Both the position numbers and the translations under genes were made by a program. A stretch of 64,000 bases of DNA from Quillaja saponaria (lineage: Eukaryota; Streptophyta; Magnoliopsida; Fabales; Quillajaceae): NCBI GenBank assembly GCA_029379385.1, contig CM055609.1:8990001-9054000 (forward strand), in the 5' to 3' direction. Below are positions 11,460 through 33,600 of the stretch, piece after piece. Under the pieces are notes generated by a model. The model was not told the DNA's origin and did not search any database. It saw nothing but the letters and a program-made list of their open reading frames with translations. Position 1 is the first letter of the stretch, and each line of letters begins with the position of its first letter.

Positions 11460-14400
11460 ACCTATTAATTGACATAAAAAATATCTCGAGTTTTTTTTAT
11501 GGGATAATTAATTAATATATTAAACATAAAAAATAAGATTTTTTTTCTTTTCTCTCCTTTTATTATTTTTTTTTTTCTATATCCTCGTCTCATTTTCAAT
11601 CAAACTCCAAAATAAATTTTAAATTTTGTAGGATCGGAGAATAAAAAATAAACTTTATATTGATATCACTTTCAATGGATAGCCAAATATCAGCCTCACA
11701 TCTCAATACCATATTACACGGATCTTGAAAACACGTGAATTACATTCCATTGGTTTATTGGTGATATTTGGGTTAGTGACCTCCTTAATGCCAAAATATA
11801 CACACAAGATACGATCATTGTATTGTAGTAAAATAAATTAAATGACATAGTTTTGTGCACTCTATATTAATTATTAAACATAAACAATGGAAAAGTATCA
11901 TGTTGTCGTATACAAAAAGTTTATGTTGGGTCTCAGAGTGAGAATTTGACAATTAAAGGGTAATTATAAATGTGAAAAAGGAAACCATGAGGAAGTTTCT
12001 TTTCCTTCATAAAGTTGCCGTGACTTTGTGGAGCCATTTGACAAAGTAAAATTAAATAATTAATCAAATTTTAAATATTTAAAAAATAATAATTCATATT
12101 TGCATAACATTGAAATTTATGTGAACTAATGAAAATTTCATATATATCAAAGAATGATGTTGCATATTTAATTTTTTTTCTCAAATTATGATCATATCAT
12201 TTACTTAAAAAAATTATATCAAATAATCAAGTTTTACACGGATTAGAAAATTATTTAATTAATAATACAAAATTCTAAACAATACAAAAAGACAACTGGT
12301 AAAAAAAAAGAAGAAGAAAGAATTGAAGTATACAGGAAAATGAAGGTGCATATTAAATTAAAATTTCCGTGAGTGAAGGAAGTCAGAAGTTGGGAATAGA
12401 AATTAATTAGTAATGTTAATTAATTAATCTTCACCTACTAGAAAATCATTGAAAAAAATGTGAGAATTTATACATAATTAGCTTGTATAAGGTTTTTTTC
12501 TTTTCTTTAATATATATATATATGTATAGTTGTCACATTTCTTCACGCATCCATAAACTCTAAGAAATTGATTTGTTTTTTGTTTTGTATAAAACATTGG
12601 CCAACAGACATTTTCAATCCCTTTGCCATTGGAGAGGGACAGAGAGAGAGAGAGAGAGCAACATATATTAAGTTATCTATCACTAAGTCCAATTAAGGCT
12701 GCAACCTTAATTAATTTCAATTGTATAAATTTTGTATGATCAAGAATCTTTATCCAAATGTGTACTTATTTTGTAGGGTTTATTTATTCAAATCCTCTAG
12801 ATGTAGCTACCCATATACAATTAATTAATAATTGTTTTTTATTCAATCCCGAACGAGTATATTATAGTGTCATAAAGATAAGATGATCGATACTATTCAA
12901 AATAAGTTTTGTATTGAATACAAAGATAAATTAATATTTAGTTTTAGATTATTAATTTTTTAAAATATTTCAACTATATTTTAAATTCTGACGTACATAA
13001 TTTTTTTTTCATAATCACATTATTTCAATGCTCACAGCAATATTTTTTTAAATATCAATAATTAACTATATTTGTTAAACCTAAATAAATGTCACTACAC
13101 ATATATACCTTTTAATTAAAAATATAATATTTTTTAAATAATTTCAAGGAATCTCTAAGTATACTTTTTAAGCTAATTAATATAGTTTGACATTTTTTTG
13201 GTAAACAAACGATTCATTAATTGTATTAATTGTAAAGAGACAAATTAAGAAGAAAAAACTCAAACTTTATATAATCTCTTTAAGGAGATTTTTTATCACC
13301 ATTTGAATTATGTTGGTTAGTCACAAACTTTTATTTAAAAGCGAAATAATTAGACTTAAAGAAAACATTGTCAAATGGTAGTTGATCATAATTTCAGTAC
13401 TATTTATTGTATAAATTATTACTTGTAAAAAATTTTAATTTTCAATAACTATATTTATTGTAGCTTAATAAGTACTTTTTGGATGCTCGTTAGAAAGACC
13501 CATTATCTCTTATTAAATAAATGAAAAATTGTAATTGGTTGATATACTAATTACATACATAAGTTGGCTAGCCAGTGGCTAAGAAGTTGTGTGCTCACCT
13601 CACTAATCTTTAAAACTTTCTTAGTTCTTGCATGAATAATCTATTTTTGACTAGATCAATAACTTAAATTAATTAAAATATGTATAAACTGGTCCATTGA
13701 CCGCTAAACTAAATATAATTTATGTGAACGCCATATTTAGAACCCAACAGAATTTAGTAGGGGAGGGAGTATGTGTGCTTTTGAACGAAAGGAAAGGACA
13801 TGATCAATATTATAAACTAATGCAAGACTACATACAACATCTGGTGAAAATTTAGACACTAAGGGGAAATTTAATTCTATTTATACAAACCTGGTGAATA
13901 TAACTTTATTTTTATCAAAAATTTATATCTAATAAAATAGATTGTATCGTTGTGCCGATAAGATAAATGAAATAATTCATGAAAGGAGAAATTAGGGAGG
14001 AGGATGAAGGGATAAAACCTCATGTACTCACAGGAAAGATTTGATTACTGAACTTTTCAAATTATAATTATAAGATTAAACTTAATTAATATTTTTATTG
14101 ATTGAACTAATAATTAATTGACAATAAAATTAAATAATTTTTGAATTGATGAGTTTTACATTACGATAGCCGTATCAAAGGGGCTCTTCCTTCATTGAAA
14201 GAGGAAGCAAGTTCTCCTTCTCTAGCCTTTACATGTAAAGAAACACAAGGTATATAAAAGATTTTATTTTTAACGTTCTCTTTATTTCATCCACATTAGT
14301 TTAACGAGTAAGAAAATATATATAATTTTTTTTTAGGTTAAAAACATTGGAAGAAATTATAAAAAAAAATTAAATTCTTATAAATTAAATTTTTGTGAAT

Positions 14401-15890
14401 GATATATATTTGATCGAAACTAAAGAAACAAATGAGAAGCCTTTAAGGGACCAGACGAGCCATGGCCCCCCTTTCCCAACTTTTTCAAAAATATTAATAT
14501 TATAATATAAAATTAATTTTTAGCTTTTTATTTTCTCTTATTTAATACCATGGTCCCTCCCAAAATAAAAGCTGAATATCATTTTCACTTTTTATGCTAC
14601 AAGACTATAAAACTAATGAGTTAAAACTTAAATTCCAATAGGCAATATAATTCTTATAAAAAATTTAAGTTAGGTTTTATTTTGTCTCCACCTTATAATT
14701 TGTGCCGCTAGCCATCAGTCACCAAAAAGAATTCTAAGCGAAGCTCTCAGTGACATTAGAGAGAAGTCATTGTCTATGTTTAAAGGGAGATAAGAGATTT
14801 CTGTCTAAAAATATAGATAAAACTTTATTTTAAAGATTATATTATTTAATCCAAAGCATATAAAAATTTAATATAATTTGAATTTCCTTATAGACAATTA
14901 TTTAGTGTAGTCTAACAGTGATGTAGAAGAAAAAAAAATTTTGGTTGATTAGCAAAATTTGAGAATTGAAACAATAATATGTAAGTATATTATATTTTTT
15001 AATTTTTAAATCCATTCTATTTATTTGTTATTAGTTTAAAATAAATAACTTATGGGAAAAAAAAAATCAATATCAATTTGTTAATTTGAAAGAGCATAGC
15101 TCACAATTTTAGGTATTATTTAAGCAACTCAAGATGTATTTAGGAGGATATTTATTTTTGTTTTTTAACTTTTGTAACTTATAAATTTTTATTATATCTT
15201 ATGAGTTATTGATTTTATTTTTTTTTAGTTTTTTTTTGTAATTACTGTAATTGAATACGTTTATATAAAATTTTAATCGACTTCTTAAGAATAAATAGTT
15301 TAGTTGTGTTACTGGAATAAAGCACATATAAAATGACATAAGAATGGGAAACTTACGGAGAAGACAATTTTTAATTTTTTATTTACTCATATAAATTAGA
15401 GCAACACATAAAAGCTAATGTCTTATATGTTTGTAGCTTAAGTTACAAACTATTAAAAAATATTATCCTATAAGTTTTTTAGTTTACAAAAATTTGTCTC
15501 TTCCTTTGTTGAATGTTTTATCTCTGATATTTTCAAAGAAAGGAAAAGGTTAAGATAATTAAATCACCAAATTTATCTAAAACATAAGTGAAGGGAAAAT
15601 ATAGAGGGGGTGCCCCCCATATAATTAAGAGAGCATAGAATTGAGGGCACCCTAATTAGTGGGCTTATCCTTAATGACAAAAAATAATAATGATTAAATA
15701 AATGTAAGGGCTGCTTTCAAATTTATAATAAACTATATTTGGTTTTTCTTTTTCAATTATGACATATTTGCTTCCACCACCTCTCTAATATGTAAAGCCA
15801 ATCTGTCAACATGAGACCCCAATTTTAGAGGACTATCCCATTTTCTTCACCACCATTTCTCTCCTCCTCCTCTGAATTTTCATGTCATCT
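11460..15890. other. AT-rich intergenic region
   Basis: No gene is supported over about 4.4 kb. It holds the second copy of the 75-355 block (11691-12027), an (AG)9 microsatellite at 12641-12658, several T/A homopolymers, and very AT-rich sequence. The last few hundred bases before 16027 are richer in C and CT tracts and are probably the WRKY gene's promoter and 5' UTR. Confidence 0.6.
11691..12027. repeat. Dispersed duplicate, copy 2 (pairs with 75-355)
   Basis: It is the same block as at 75-355 in the same orientation, about 11.6 kb away. It includes ttccattggtttattggtga and aaaaagtttatgttgg and ends with cttcataaagttgccgtga. It carries an insertion relative to copy 1 around 11826-11870. 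No receptor-kinase sequence follows it. Confidence 0.8.
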
Positions 15891-16026
15891 TAGAGCTACA
15901 AAATACAAACACACAATCATCGTCGTCATCCTTACCATCACCGGGATATCAAATCAAATCAACGATCAGAAGAGATCCAAACCCAGTGGATTTACTTCTA
16001 GCTGTTTCAGATTCAGTTCCAAGAAA

Positions 16027-17197
16027 ATGGAGAGTAGGTTCAATAACCCTTTTGTGAATGAGCAAGAAGAGATTGATACACCTCAAGAAAATAATGTTGC
16101 TGAGTCCCCTCCTTCTTCAATCTTTAATGACATGATCATCACTTCCACTTCCTCCCCTAAAAAAAGGTTAGTTTTCTTTAATCTCTTCTCTTATTAAAAT
16201 CGATCTTTAAATTTACTCAAAATCTCATTCAATTTCATCATCTTAGCTAAATCATGTTATGTTGCAAAATTAATTATTTTTTCAATAGTTCGTCAAAATT
16301 AAAAATCTGATATCTAAAAATGATTATCTTCTCAATTACTCTCATAATCTTAAGGCATGTTAATCTTTTTTTTAATGATGAGTTGTAAAAATAATTTGTT
16401 TTAGTAGGAGAGCAATGCAAAAAAAGGTGGTCTCCATTCCAATCAAGGACGTAGAAGGGTCAAGGCTTAAAGGCGAGAGCAATACTCCGCCGTCTGATTC
16501 ATGGGCGTGGAGAAAGTACGGTCAGAAACCCATCAAAGGCTCTCCTTATCCCAGGTAATTTGTTTTTAATTTTTAATTATTTTTCTTCTCAGTTTTTCAC
16601 ATGCAATGCACCCTCGTTTCTATCAAATTTTGAGCCAATTGATTTGTTTTATAATAAAATAAAATAATTGACAATATTTTAACCAAAAAAAAATTTATGA
16701 TTGGCAGAGGATATTATAGGTGTAGTAGTTCAAAGGGTTGCCCCGCTAGAAAACAAGTGGAAAGGAGCCATGTGGACCCCACAATGCTGGTGGTGACGTA
16801 TTCTTGCGAGCACAACCACCCTTGGCCGGCATCTAGAAACAATCACTCACAAAACAACAAAACGGTGAACAAAACTATGAGTACCAGGCGAGACCCGGAA
16901 CCCGAACCAGAACCGGAGGAGAAGTTCACGGATCTTGGTGATGAGTCGTTGATTACTTCGGATGAGTTTGGCTGGTTCGGTGACATGGCGACTACAACTT
17001 TGGAGAGTCCGATATTCAGGGGAGACGATGCTGACGTGGCATCAATATTCATGCCGATGAGGGAGGAGGACGAGTCGCTTTTTGCAGATCTGGGAGAGTT
17101 GCCGGAATGCTCGGTGGTTTTCGGACGAGGGTTGGTGGAGAGAGAAGAGGAGGTGCGACGGCGGTGTGCAACTCCATGGTGTGGGACCACAAGCTGA
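16027..17197 (+). CDS. WRKY65-like: WRKY transcription factor, group IIe, WRKY65-like
   Basis: Exons 16027-16166, 16405-16554 and 16708-17197 join to 259 aa. Both introns are phase 2. The DNA-binding domain has WRKYGQK at residues 82-88 and a C-X5-C-X23-H-X-H zinc ligand set (C102, C108, H132, H134). It is interrupted after the PYP residues by the intron typical of groups other than IIa/IIb. [15 protein letters not shown] and the [14 protein letters not shown] stretch mark group IIe. The C-terminal half repeats Glu-Pro, then has TLESPIF and [18 protein letters not shown], which I recognise as the conserved tail of Arabidopsis WRKY65. The product should act in the nucleus on W-box (TTGAC) promoters; its targets are unknown. 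Exon 2 has a tandem TAGTAG acceptor, so two forms differing by one residue are possible. The ATG is preceded by a CT/CA-rich leader. Confidence 0.93.
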
Positions 17198-19781
17198 TGG
17201 AAAATGACAGCTGTCCAAGAAAGTAAATTTGTCTACCTCTCTTTCGTGCTCCACAAGATACGCAAGTTTTTCTATAATTTTTTTTTTTTTTCTTTTTTTC
17301 TTTTTTTCTTTTTTTAATATTTCTTCCCCTTGATTTCCACGTAGGACAAAAAATGAAAATGAATAACGAAAAGTCCACTTCAGGACTCCGTCCTGATGTT
17401 GTAATTGGCACCACAGCATTTGAGTTTTGGTTGATATTTAAGTGGGACCCACTAATTGTTTTTCATATAAGATTAGGTGAGTTATGAAAGGATGCTGGCT
17501 GCTGAAGTACAGCTCTTTTAGCAAAAAGTAAGTACATACAAAGACATTTTTAGCATGACTTATAAATAATTATCATCTAACAATGGCTAGTTTAACCGAT
17601 AAACAATCAAAATTATCTACAACAATTTGTAATGTTAATAAAAAGAAATTCAATAGATTCGCATGGTGATCAAGAGTATAAATTTCTTTCATTGAATATC
17701 TAAGTTCGAATTTTCTTGAAAGTAAAATTTTTATTAATTTTATAATGATATTTGATGAAGTCGAAATAGTGATTAGTTAAGATGCAAAGAAATATTATAC
17801 TTAAGATCTCTTACATGGTTGTTTTACCAATTAAATGATATTGAGATTGAATGATTTGGGATACAATTGATCAAATTTAGTTAACAATAAATGATATTCT
17901 AGATTGAATGATTTGGGATTGGATTTCTAACAAGCTATGGAGGAGTTATCTTATAACTGTCTAATATATTCTTCATATTTACAATGTCACTTAAAAATAT
18001 ATATGTTTGCCAATTAAATTTGTAACTTCTTTTTTGTTTTCTCTTCAAATAATAGATGAATCTCAATGATAAGATTAATAATGAATTAAAAACATTCCCA
18101 AATGACAATAAACCAAATCTAAAAACTAATTCAACTCATAAGCATAGATTTTAGCCTCATTCAAAATGAATAACTCTATTTTCATTATCTTTTTCATTTA
18201 TCGCATCGATAATTTTTCAATAACCACAATTCTTTACTGCATGATAATGAATTAGAATTTCTTATAATACATCTTAGATGATCAAACTAATAAACATTTT
18301 ATTCAAATCTCCATTCACTACCATCATAAATTGGGATCTAGAGTACAAAACAGTAACAAAGAAATATGATTAGACTATTATTCTTTTGAGTCTTTCTTTT
18401 ATATATATATATATTGATTGGATAACAATTAAAATGGCTGCCGGCCAAACAAAGTCAAAATAACTAATTAGTTTGACTTTTAGGTGATGATGATAGCTGG
18501 AAACTATTCCATAATTTGGACCACAAACAATTAGATCTAACTTAGTCTTCTTTAAAAATAGAAATTATGAGAAAAAATAAATTTATTTTTCTCTGTAAAG
18601 AATATAAATCTCTTATGAATAAAATAATAATAATAATTAAAAAAAAGTCTCTTTTTTTCTAATAAATTTTTTATTAAAAATAAAATAGTTAAGGAGGACT
18701 ATTATATTATTGAAGCTGTCGAATCAATTATATAACTTTCTCCTATAAAAAGTTATAGATTCTTTTCATAATGTTGGATAATAAATTCAAGAAATGACAA
18801 AAGAAGCTGTTGGGAAAACCCTATTAAAATAAAAGGCAAATCATTTTTAATTAGTGAACTTTGAATGCCCAAATTTCACAATTTCCATAAACATTGCGTC
18901 ACTTGCAAACTACAAACTGCAAAGTCACTGTTAACGTCACCATATAACGCTTCTTCCTTATCCATTATTGCCTGCATATTGGCATTGGAGTGCATAAACT
19001 AGCATTGAATGACAGCTATGGGTAACATGGTTTATACATCATGTTCAATAGCTTCTTCTTTGTGTTACTTTGAAAATTTACAATTACTTTTATTAATTGC
19101 GGATTCTTTCTCTTAAGGGTTTTTGATTTTAAAAACAGATTTCTGATTCAAAATAAGTTGAACAACCACATGCTTCAAACATTACTAACTCGAACAATGT
19201 CATAAATATTAGTTTAACTTATTAAGATAGAAATGTTGGAGTCTGGAAAATACCATAAATACCAACTAATTCTGTAAAATCCGTATAATGTCACTCTGTT
19301 AAGGCTAAGACCAGTCAAATCTACCTGATTGCAAGCCAGCACTTGATCTACAAGCCAATTTGTTGTACCCACATTTCAGACACTCAATTAAGTCATGACC
19401 TCTAAACTAGCCATCAATTAGATTAGCTAATTAGCTAATGACTTGTGAGTAAATTAACCATTGTGCTGCACCAGAAGAAGAAAAAAAAATCAATTTCCGA
19501 TTGATAGATCTTTAGATTCTTAGGCTCATGAACAACTGAATGTGGGAGTAACAAATCAGAGCCTCAGTTAGCTTTTGGGGGAAACAGAGATGTCGTAGCT
19601 GTTCCTAATCAAGCCCTTCCTCAACTAAATGCATGAAATAGTAAAGATTTTGAAATATAAGGGGTGGGAAGTGAACCTGCCTAGACAAATGTTTAAAACA
19701 AACTTGCACAACATGTGTATATTGCGAAAGATGCAGCAAAATCAAACCAGCCACATCTGATACAAATTGATATAATGATAT
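17198..19781. other. Intergenic region between the WRKY and RAB genes
   Basis: The stretch starts with the WRKY 3' UTR, including a T-rich tract at 17279-17317, and ends with the 3' UTR of the minus-strand RAB gene. Between them the sequence is AT-rich with no supported gene. Antisense frames around 16843-17419 arise from the poly-Glu/Pro coding region and the T tract and are not genes. Confidence 0.6.
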
Positions 19782-28377
<8,596 letters not shown>

Positions 28378-28722
28378 ATGTCCATCTCAGAAATTCCAGC
28401 TTCAACTGCTTCATTACCTGACACTGGCATCTCTCTTCAAAGGGTTCAGTTGGTTTCAAAGTCCGTCTCAGAAAAACTTCTACGTAAGTTTTATGATAAA
28501 TATGAGTATGATTTTGATTATGAGCAGAGTGGATTATGGTCTCCTCCGGTTCACCGGAGCGTGTTCTTGAGCTCACATGGGACAATATTCACCGAACAAG
28601 AAATGCTCGAAAAGCTTAGAAATCGGACAGATTCATGCAGTCATAGTAGAAAGCAGAAAGCTTGGTTGAATGTATGGACACTCTCATTCCCCTGCTTCAA
28701 TGGTTTCTTGTGGAAGAGATGA
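28378..28722 (+). CDS. Small uncharacterised protein (114 aa)
   Basis: Single-exon frame of 114 aa; I use the ATG at 28378 because there is no ATG upstream in frame. The N terminus is Ser/Pro-rich with alternating hydrophobic residues. The centre is acidic and aromatic (YEYDFDYEQSGLWSPP), followed by RSVFLSS and IFTEQEMLEKL, and the tail is basic and tryptophan-rich (SRKQKAWLNVW). There is no signal peptide, transmembrane segment or known catalytic motif. Codon use and composition differ clearly from the flanking AT-rich DNA, and the order of conserved-looking short motifs suggests a real plant protein. I do not recognise a named family and propose no function. Confidence 0.7.
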   Translation: MSISEIPASTASLPDTGISLQRVQLVSKSVSEKLLRKFYDKYEYDFDYEQSGLWSPPVHRSVFLSSHGTIFTEQEMLEKLRNRTDSCSHSRKQKAWLNVWTLSFPCFNGFLWKR

Positions 28723-30635
28723 CAAAGAGATTAATGTTTCCCATTTTTTTTTTTTTTTTTCATACATCTGCTTTACAGGCTTTGTGTTGCTCATAAATTA
28801 GAAGCTGAAGAAACCAGAATGAATGCAATTTAGAAGGTTAGAATACAAAAGGAGGTTTGCTATTTAAAATCTTCTTTTCCACTGTTGGGTCAATTCATTC
28901 TGCTTTTTTAGTTTTTGCTTATTTTCTCCTTTCCCTTTTCCCACACACAAGATGTAAAGTTTCATCCATCTCTAGAAAGTGTAAATTTTCATTGTTAAAT
29001 GTACATTGCACACTACTTTCTTTTCTATGTTTTTCCCCTGGAGATACTGCACGCTGGTGGGTTAAATGTACACAAAATCTTTTCTATATGCAATTCAAGC
29101 AAATATAAAGTCTTTACAGAAATTTGATACAAAGTATATTTTTTATGTAAAGTCCTACAATGGGTTGGCTTTATTAATTTCATTCAGAGGCTTCAAAATT
29201 GTGTGAAATTCCGGAGAGTATAAAGTACTCTGTACTCTCTGGTCTTCAAAGATACTGGAAAGAAGATTTTGCAATTAAGAAGAGTATAATACAATTCAGA
29301 AAATATTATACAAGGAAACCAGTGAACAGGGGAGGTCAGAGTATATTTACTGTTGCATTTGCTGCAGCAACAAAGGAAACAATAGCTTCACATCTTTGCA
29401 GAAGCCCAAGAGTCTCTTTAGTCTTTACTTTGCAAGATCAGATACTCTGCTGTAGCTCTGCTTCATATGAGCTTTTTATGATCCAGTTGTTCCCCTTACC
29501 TTGAAATAAGTATAGCTCTTGAAAAGAAGAAAATTAACCTGCAATCTTATATTTAATAGCAATATCTACTTTATAACATCAGAGAGCATGACTGAACCAG
29601 CTTCCCAAGATGATCCAAGCACCTTGATTTACATGGGAATGCTACCGGGATCGGGCTGACTCACGAGCTGGCACAAGGGATGTTATAGTGGCAATTGACA
29701 TGGATAAATTGGTCGAGTCGGATGAGGGTCTTGTGGCAAGTAAGGATAAAAGAGGCCAAACAGAAAAGGGTGCTGCAAAGACATACCAATTGGGAGGGGA
29801 AGTTGGTTATTTGGGATGTCAGGTTACACAAGTCGAAAAGCAGATATAAGGGATATGCTGAATTTGGATTAGTCTCTCTCTCCCGTCTTATTTATCTCAT
29901 GTATCTCTCTCCTTCCCTACTCTATAACTCTTCTTCATCCATGACTGTTAATGTACTGAGAATTTCTGCAATCTAATCAAATAGTAATTGAATTAGTTCT
30001 ATTGCTTGTCCATTGTTAGTTGCTTGTTGTGTAAGGACCATAATAGAATCGGCTCCTATGTTTATCAGAAACTTCAACTAATCTGCAAATTTTTTGTGAG
30101 CATGATGCTTACATATGGTAATGAAAGGCTGAATTTATAAGGGAAATATTCTCACTTGCGGAAGTGAGTACAATTTACTTGGAAAAAGAAATATGAACGT
30201 ATTGGTCCAAAATCTAATTCTAATCATATATTTTATATCTCCTTTTTGACATGTATGTCTTCCTGCCATTTTCTTCTTGTATGGGAGTACGTATACCCTG
30301 CAATCTGTACGGAGAGAAGAAATTGGAAATTATTTATAATCCTCTTAAATTTAGAATTAGAACAAAGAATATTCATATTCCAGGGTCCCCGACCTGAATT
30401 AAAGGTCAACTGAGGATGGTAACAAGTGCAATGAATAGACAGGGCATGATTCAAATAAAATGATGAATATTTGGTAAAGCTTATGTCAAACTTGATCCAG
30501 AATAGATAAAAGCTGATTCTTTTAGGTTTATTCTCAAAGATAAACAGAAGTATATTTCACCTCTGAGTTATCTACAGGGTCAGATGGCAGATTGCTGCAA
30601 TGAGAAAATCACTGGAAACATATAGTAGCAGGTAC
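28723..30635. other. Downstream region with possible retroelement remnant
   Basis: A T18 run at about 28747-28760 and the 3' UTR of the small gene come first. Around 29590-30020 the composition shifts: ggtcgagtcggatgaggg, then gggaagttggttatttggg, then a pyrimidine-rich ctctctcccgtcttattt block. This order resembles the 3' gag-pol end plus LTR of a gypsy element, but I cannot identify domains. Frames at 29199-29504 and 29695-29976 have no recognisable similarity. No gene is called. Confidence 0.35.
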
Positions 30636-33600
30636 TTAGACTGGAATAGGACTTTGCTCGAGGGCTTCTTTCCCTGTTATGCCAGCTTTCAAATTTTTGA
30701 AATATATGTTATAATCCTTCTCTGGAGGTGGATTTTCTGGATCCACTGTAAATGGCTCACTAAATGGAATGACACTTTTAACCTGCAAAAGACAAATGGG
30801 TAAGTGCCGGTGTCAAATACAAAAAGAAAAAAAAATAAGGAACAATGTCTAAAATCAAATTACAAGAGTCACATTTCAGAGGATATAAAACTAATTAGCT
30901 CATTAAACATTCAAGGCTTCCTCTCTGGATGCTTCTTCTTTCTTGATAAGAAAAGAATTCCACATAGAATATAAAAATTAAAGTGTTCCTGCCCTCGGAT
31001 ACTGGTATTTCAAAAACAAGAGCACTGGTAACTTGAGAAAAAAAGTTTCTTAGTTTATTGTGCTACAAAAAGAATTTAATTCTCTACATAATATTTCAGT
31101 TTCTTGTTCTACATTTATTATTCTAATATTGTTTTCATGACTCGGAATGAACACTGCAAATGTAGAACAAGTGCTCATGTAAAACTAGAAAGTTACAACA
31201 AAGTTTTGTCAATGCTTTACTAATTTCAAACCCCTGTTGAACAAAAGGTAATCCTAAGGATATAGAACAAGAATCTTGCAGCCATGAGAATCCATTTACA
31301 GTATCAAAATGCCATTGTCTAATACTACTCACTAAGTGATAAAAGTAGGTATTATACAGGGAAGTTAGAGTCCCCATACCTACATATTTTGAAACACATT
31401 TTCACATTGCACGCCCTCCCAATAAGAGAAAAGATATCAAAATTTAACTTTGACAATTATGCCATGGTAAATGTTTGAAAGATTACATGCAAAACCTGTT
31501 TTGACTGAGATCATAAATTTAGGAAATAAGTATAACATAGACCAAATGGTCCCCCAATTTGTTATAAGGAGAACTTGTTTCCGGGATCTTAGTGCAGTTA
31601 ATTGAAAAATGGTATACAATCTAAATTAAAATTGGAATTCTTCAACCAGTTAATGGTTGTCACTCAGCAGTTATCAAGAAACACCCAAGAAGCTTAAATA
31701 TAGATAGAATAGCATATGTATTGTTGAACAAAAAGGGGAAGGATATTACCTCAAATGTCTTGTCACATGCATAGGGGCTCTCCAGAGCAGCTATACATAT
31801 ACGAGCAACCTCTTCCCTTGATATTTTACCCTGTAATTTACGCTTCAGATCGTCAGGCATAACCAACAACGCTTGAAGCAAGATGATAGAAATAGATCAC
31901 TCATGATGAATAGTTTGAGGAGTTAGTTAAAAACGCAAAAAATACTGAACAACTGTTTCTAAAGATACCGTTATATTATCTCCTTGATCAAAGATAAGAT
32001 CAGCTCCAGCTGGTTCCTCAGTTAATGCACAAGGCCGGACAATTGCATATGGAACTCCACTTTCTCGTATCAAATCCTCTCCCTGTTGCAAAATTGACCA
32101 CTGTAAGGAACTGAAGAAGCAAGGGCATACAATAACAGTTCCACAGTCAAAGTTACAATAAGCAATAAAGAGATTCCTGGAGAGTTTTAAGAACCAATGC
32201 TTTTCTCCTCATTTATCACTTATATGCTGAGGAATTTCCAAGTGATAGACAGAAAGACAGAGTAAGAAGGAGCACATTTTCATTTATTCCGACTAATATA
32301 AGGTGCTGCAAAATACACTTAAGCCCTTCCGATCACACAAGAAACCTGAATGAACTACTCATAGTATCTGACTCCTATATTTTAAGGGACCCTCCTCTTC
32401 TCTCCCCTCCCCCTCTTGTAATCCAATAATATATATATATGTATGTATGTATGTATCTTTGAAGCATGACTAACTTCTTTTTCTGGCCACCAAGTAAACT
32501 AAATTCAGGACTGCACCTTCTATGGTGCCGTTGAGTTTGAGACAATTTTTCCAAATGGAAAGGTCCAAACTACCTGGCCTATGTTAAATTGATTTTTAAA
32601 AATTGAACAACTATAACGACACAGGAATGGGAGTTGAACAGTCATCTGAGAAAGAAAGACACAAGTTTTTTCAGACAATTCCTCGTCAATCAAGCAGAAG
32701 CATCAGACCAATAACTCAAAGAGGCAATCATACTGATAAATGTCCATGATAACTTAAAGAGAACTAAACTAATCAAGTCTATCTGTCCAGATGCTGTAGC
32801 CAAGCTCAAAGGCAGAATTTTTTTTTTTTTTCAGAAGATTAGGAGAAATCTGGCTGGGGGACCTCATTTGCCATCTAGCGTGGCCTCAAAATTTATTTTA
32901 CAATTGACTACTGACTGTCAAGCTCGAGAGCTCCCTTAGTTGTAACTGAAATGAACCCAGCTGGACTCTTGAGTAACTCTTCCTATTTCCTGCTTGTCTC
33001 TCACTCTGACGTGCTTCCTTTATGTCTGTCTGTTTCAATTCTTATGTTGATTATTAGTGATCATTTTAAAAAATTGACTGTATTTGTTGTGGAACTTCTA
33101 TATAAAATTTGTTTTGTTTTCACCAAAACAAGCAAATCGTTTCCGTTTTCACTATTATGAAGGTGAAACAACCCGGTTAAATTTCAATGGAAACAATGTG
33201 AACTTCTATATAAAATTTGTTTTGTTTTCACCCAAGCAGGTGAATCGTTTCCGTTTTTAATATTATGAGGGTGAAACAACCCCGTTAAATTTCAGTGGAA
33301 ACAATGTCGCCGTTTCCATCGAAACGGACGAATTGTTCCCATCCTTTCCATTGGAAAGGTACAGATTTTCGTTTGAAATGACTTGATTTTGGTAAAATTT
33401 GATGGAAAGAACATAAATTCTTGTTACATGTAATGGTTTATATAAATTTTTGTTAAGTAAAATTCTTGTTTTATGTAATGGTTTTACATAAATTATATAT
33501 ATAATATAATTTTTTTTATATAGATTATATAAAAATCCTAAGCACTCCCAATGTTAGGGTTGAATGTGATTATAATTGGATTTTACCTTTAATTTGTATG

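Noticed and set aside
16843..17419. Three minus-strand frames of 115-125 codons opposite the WRKY gene
   Set aside because: They are shadows of the Glu/Pro-rich coding sequence and of the T-rich 3' UTR, which gives poly-Lys on the other strand.
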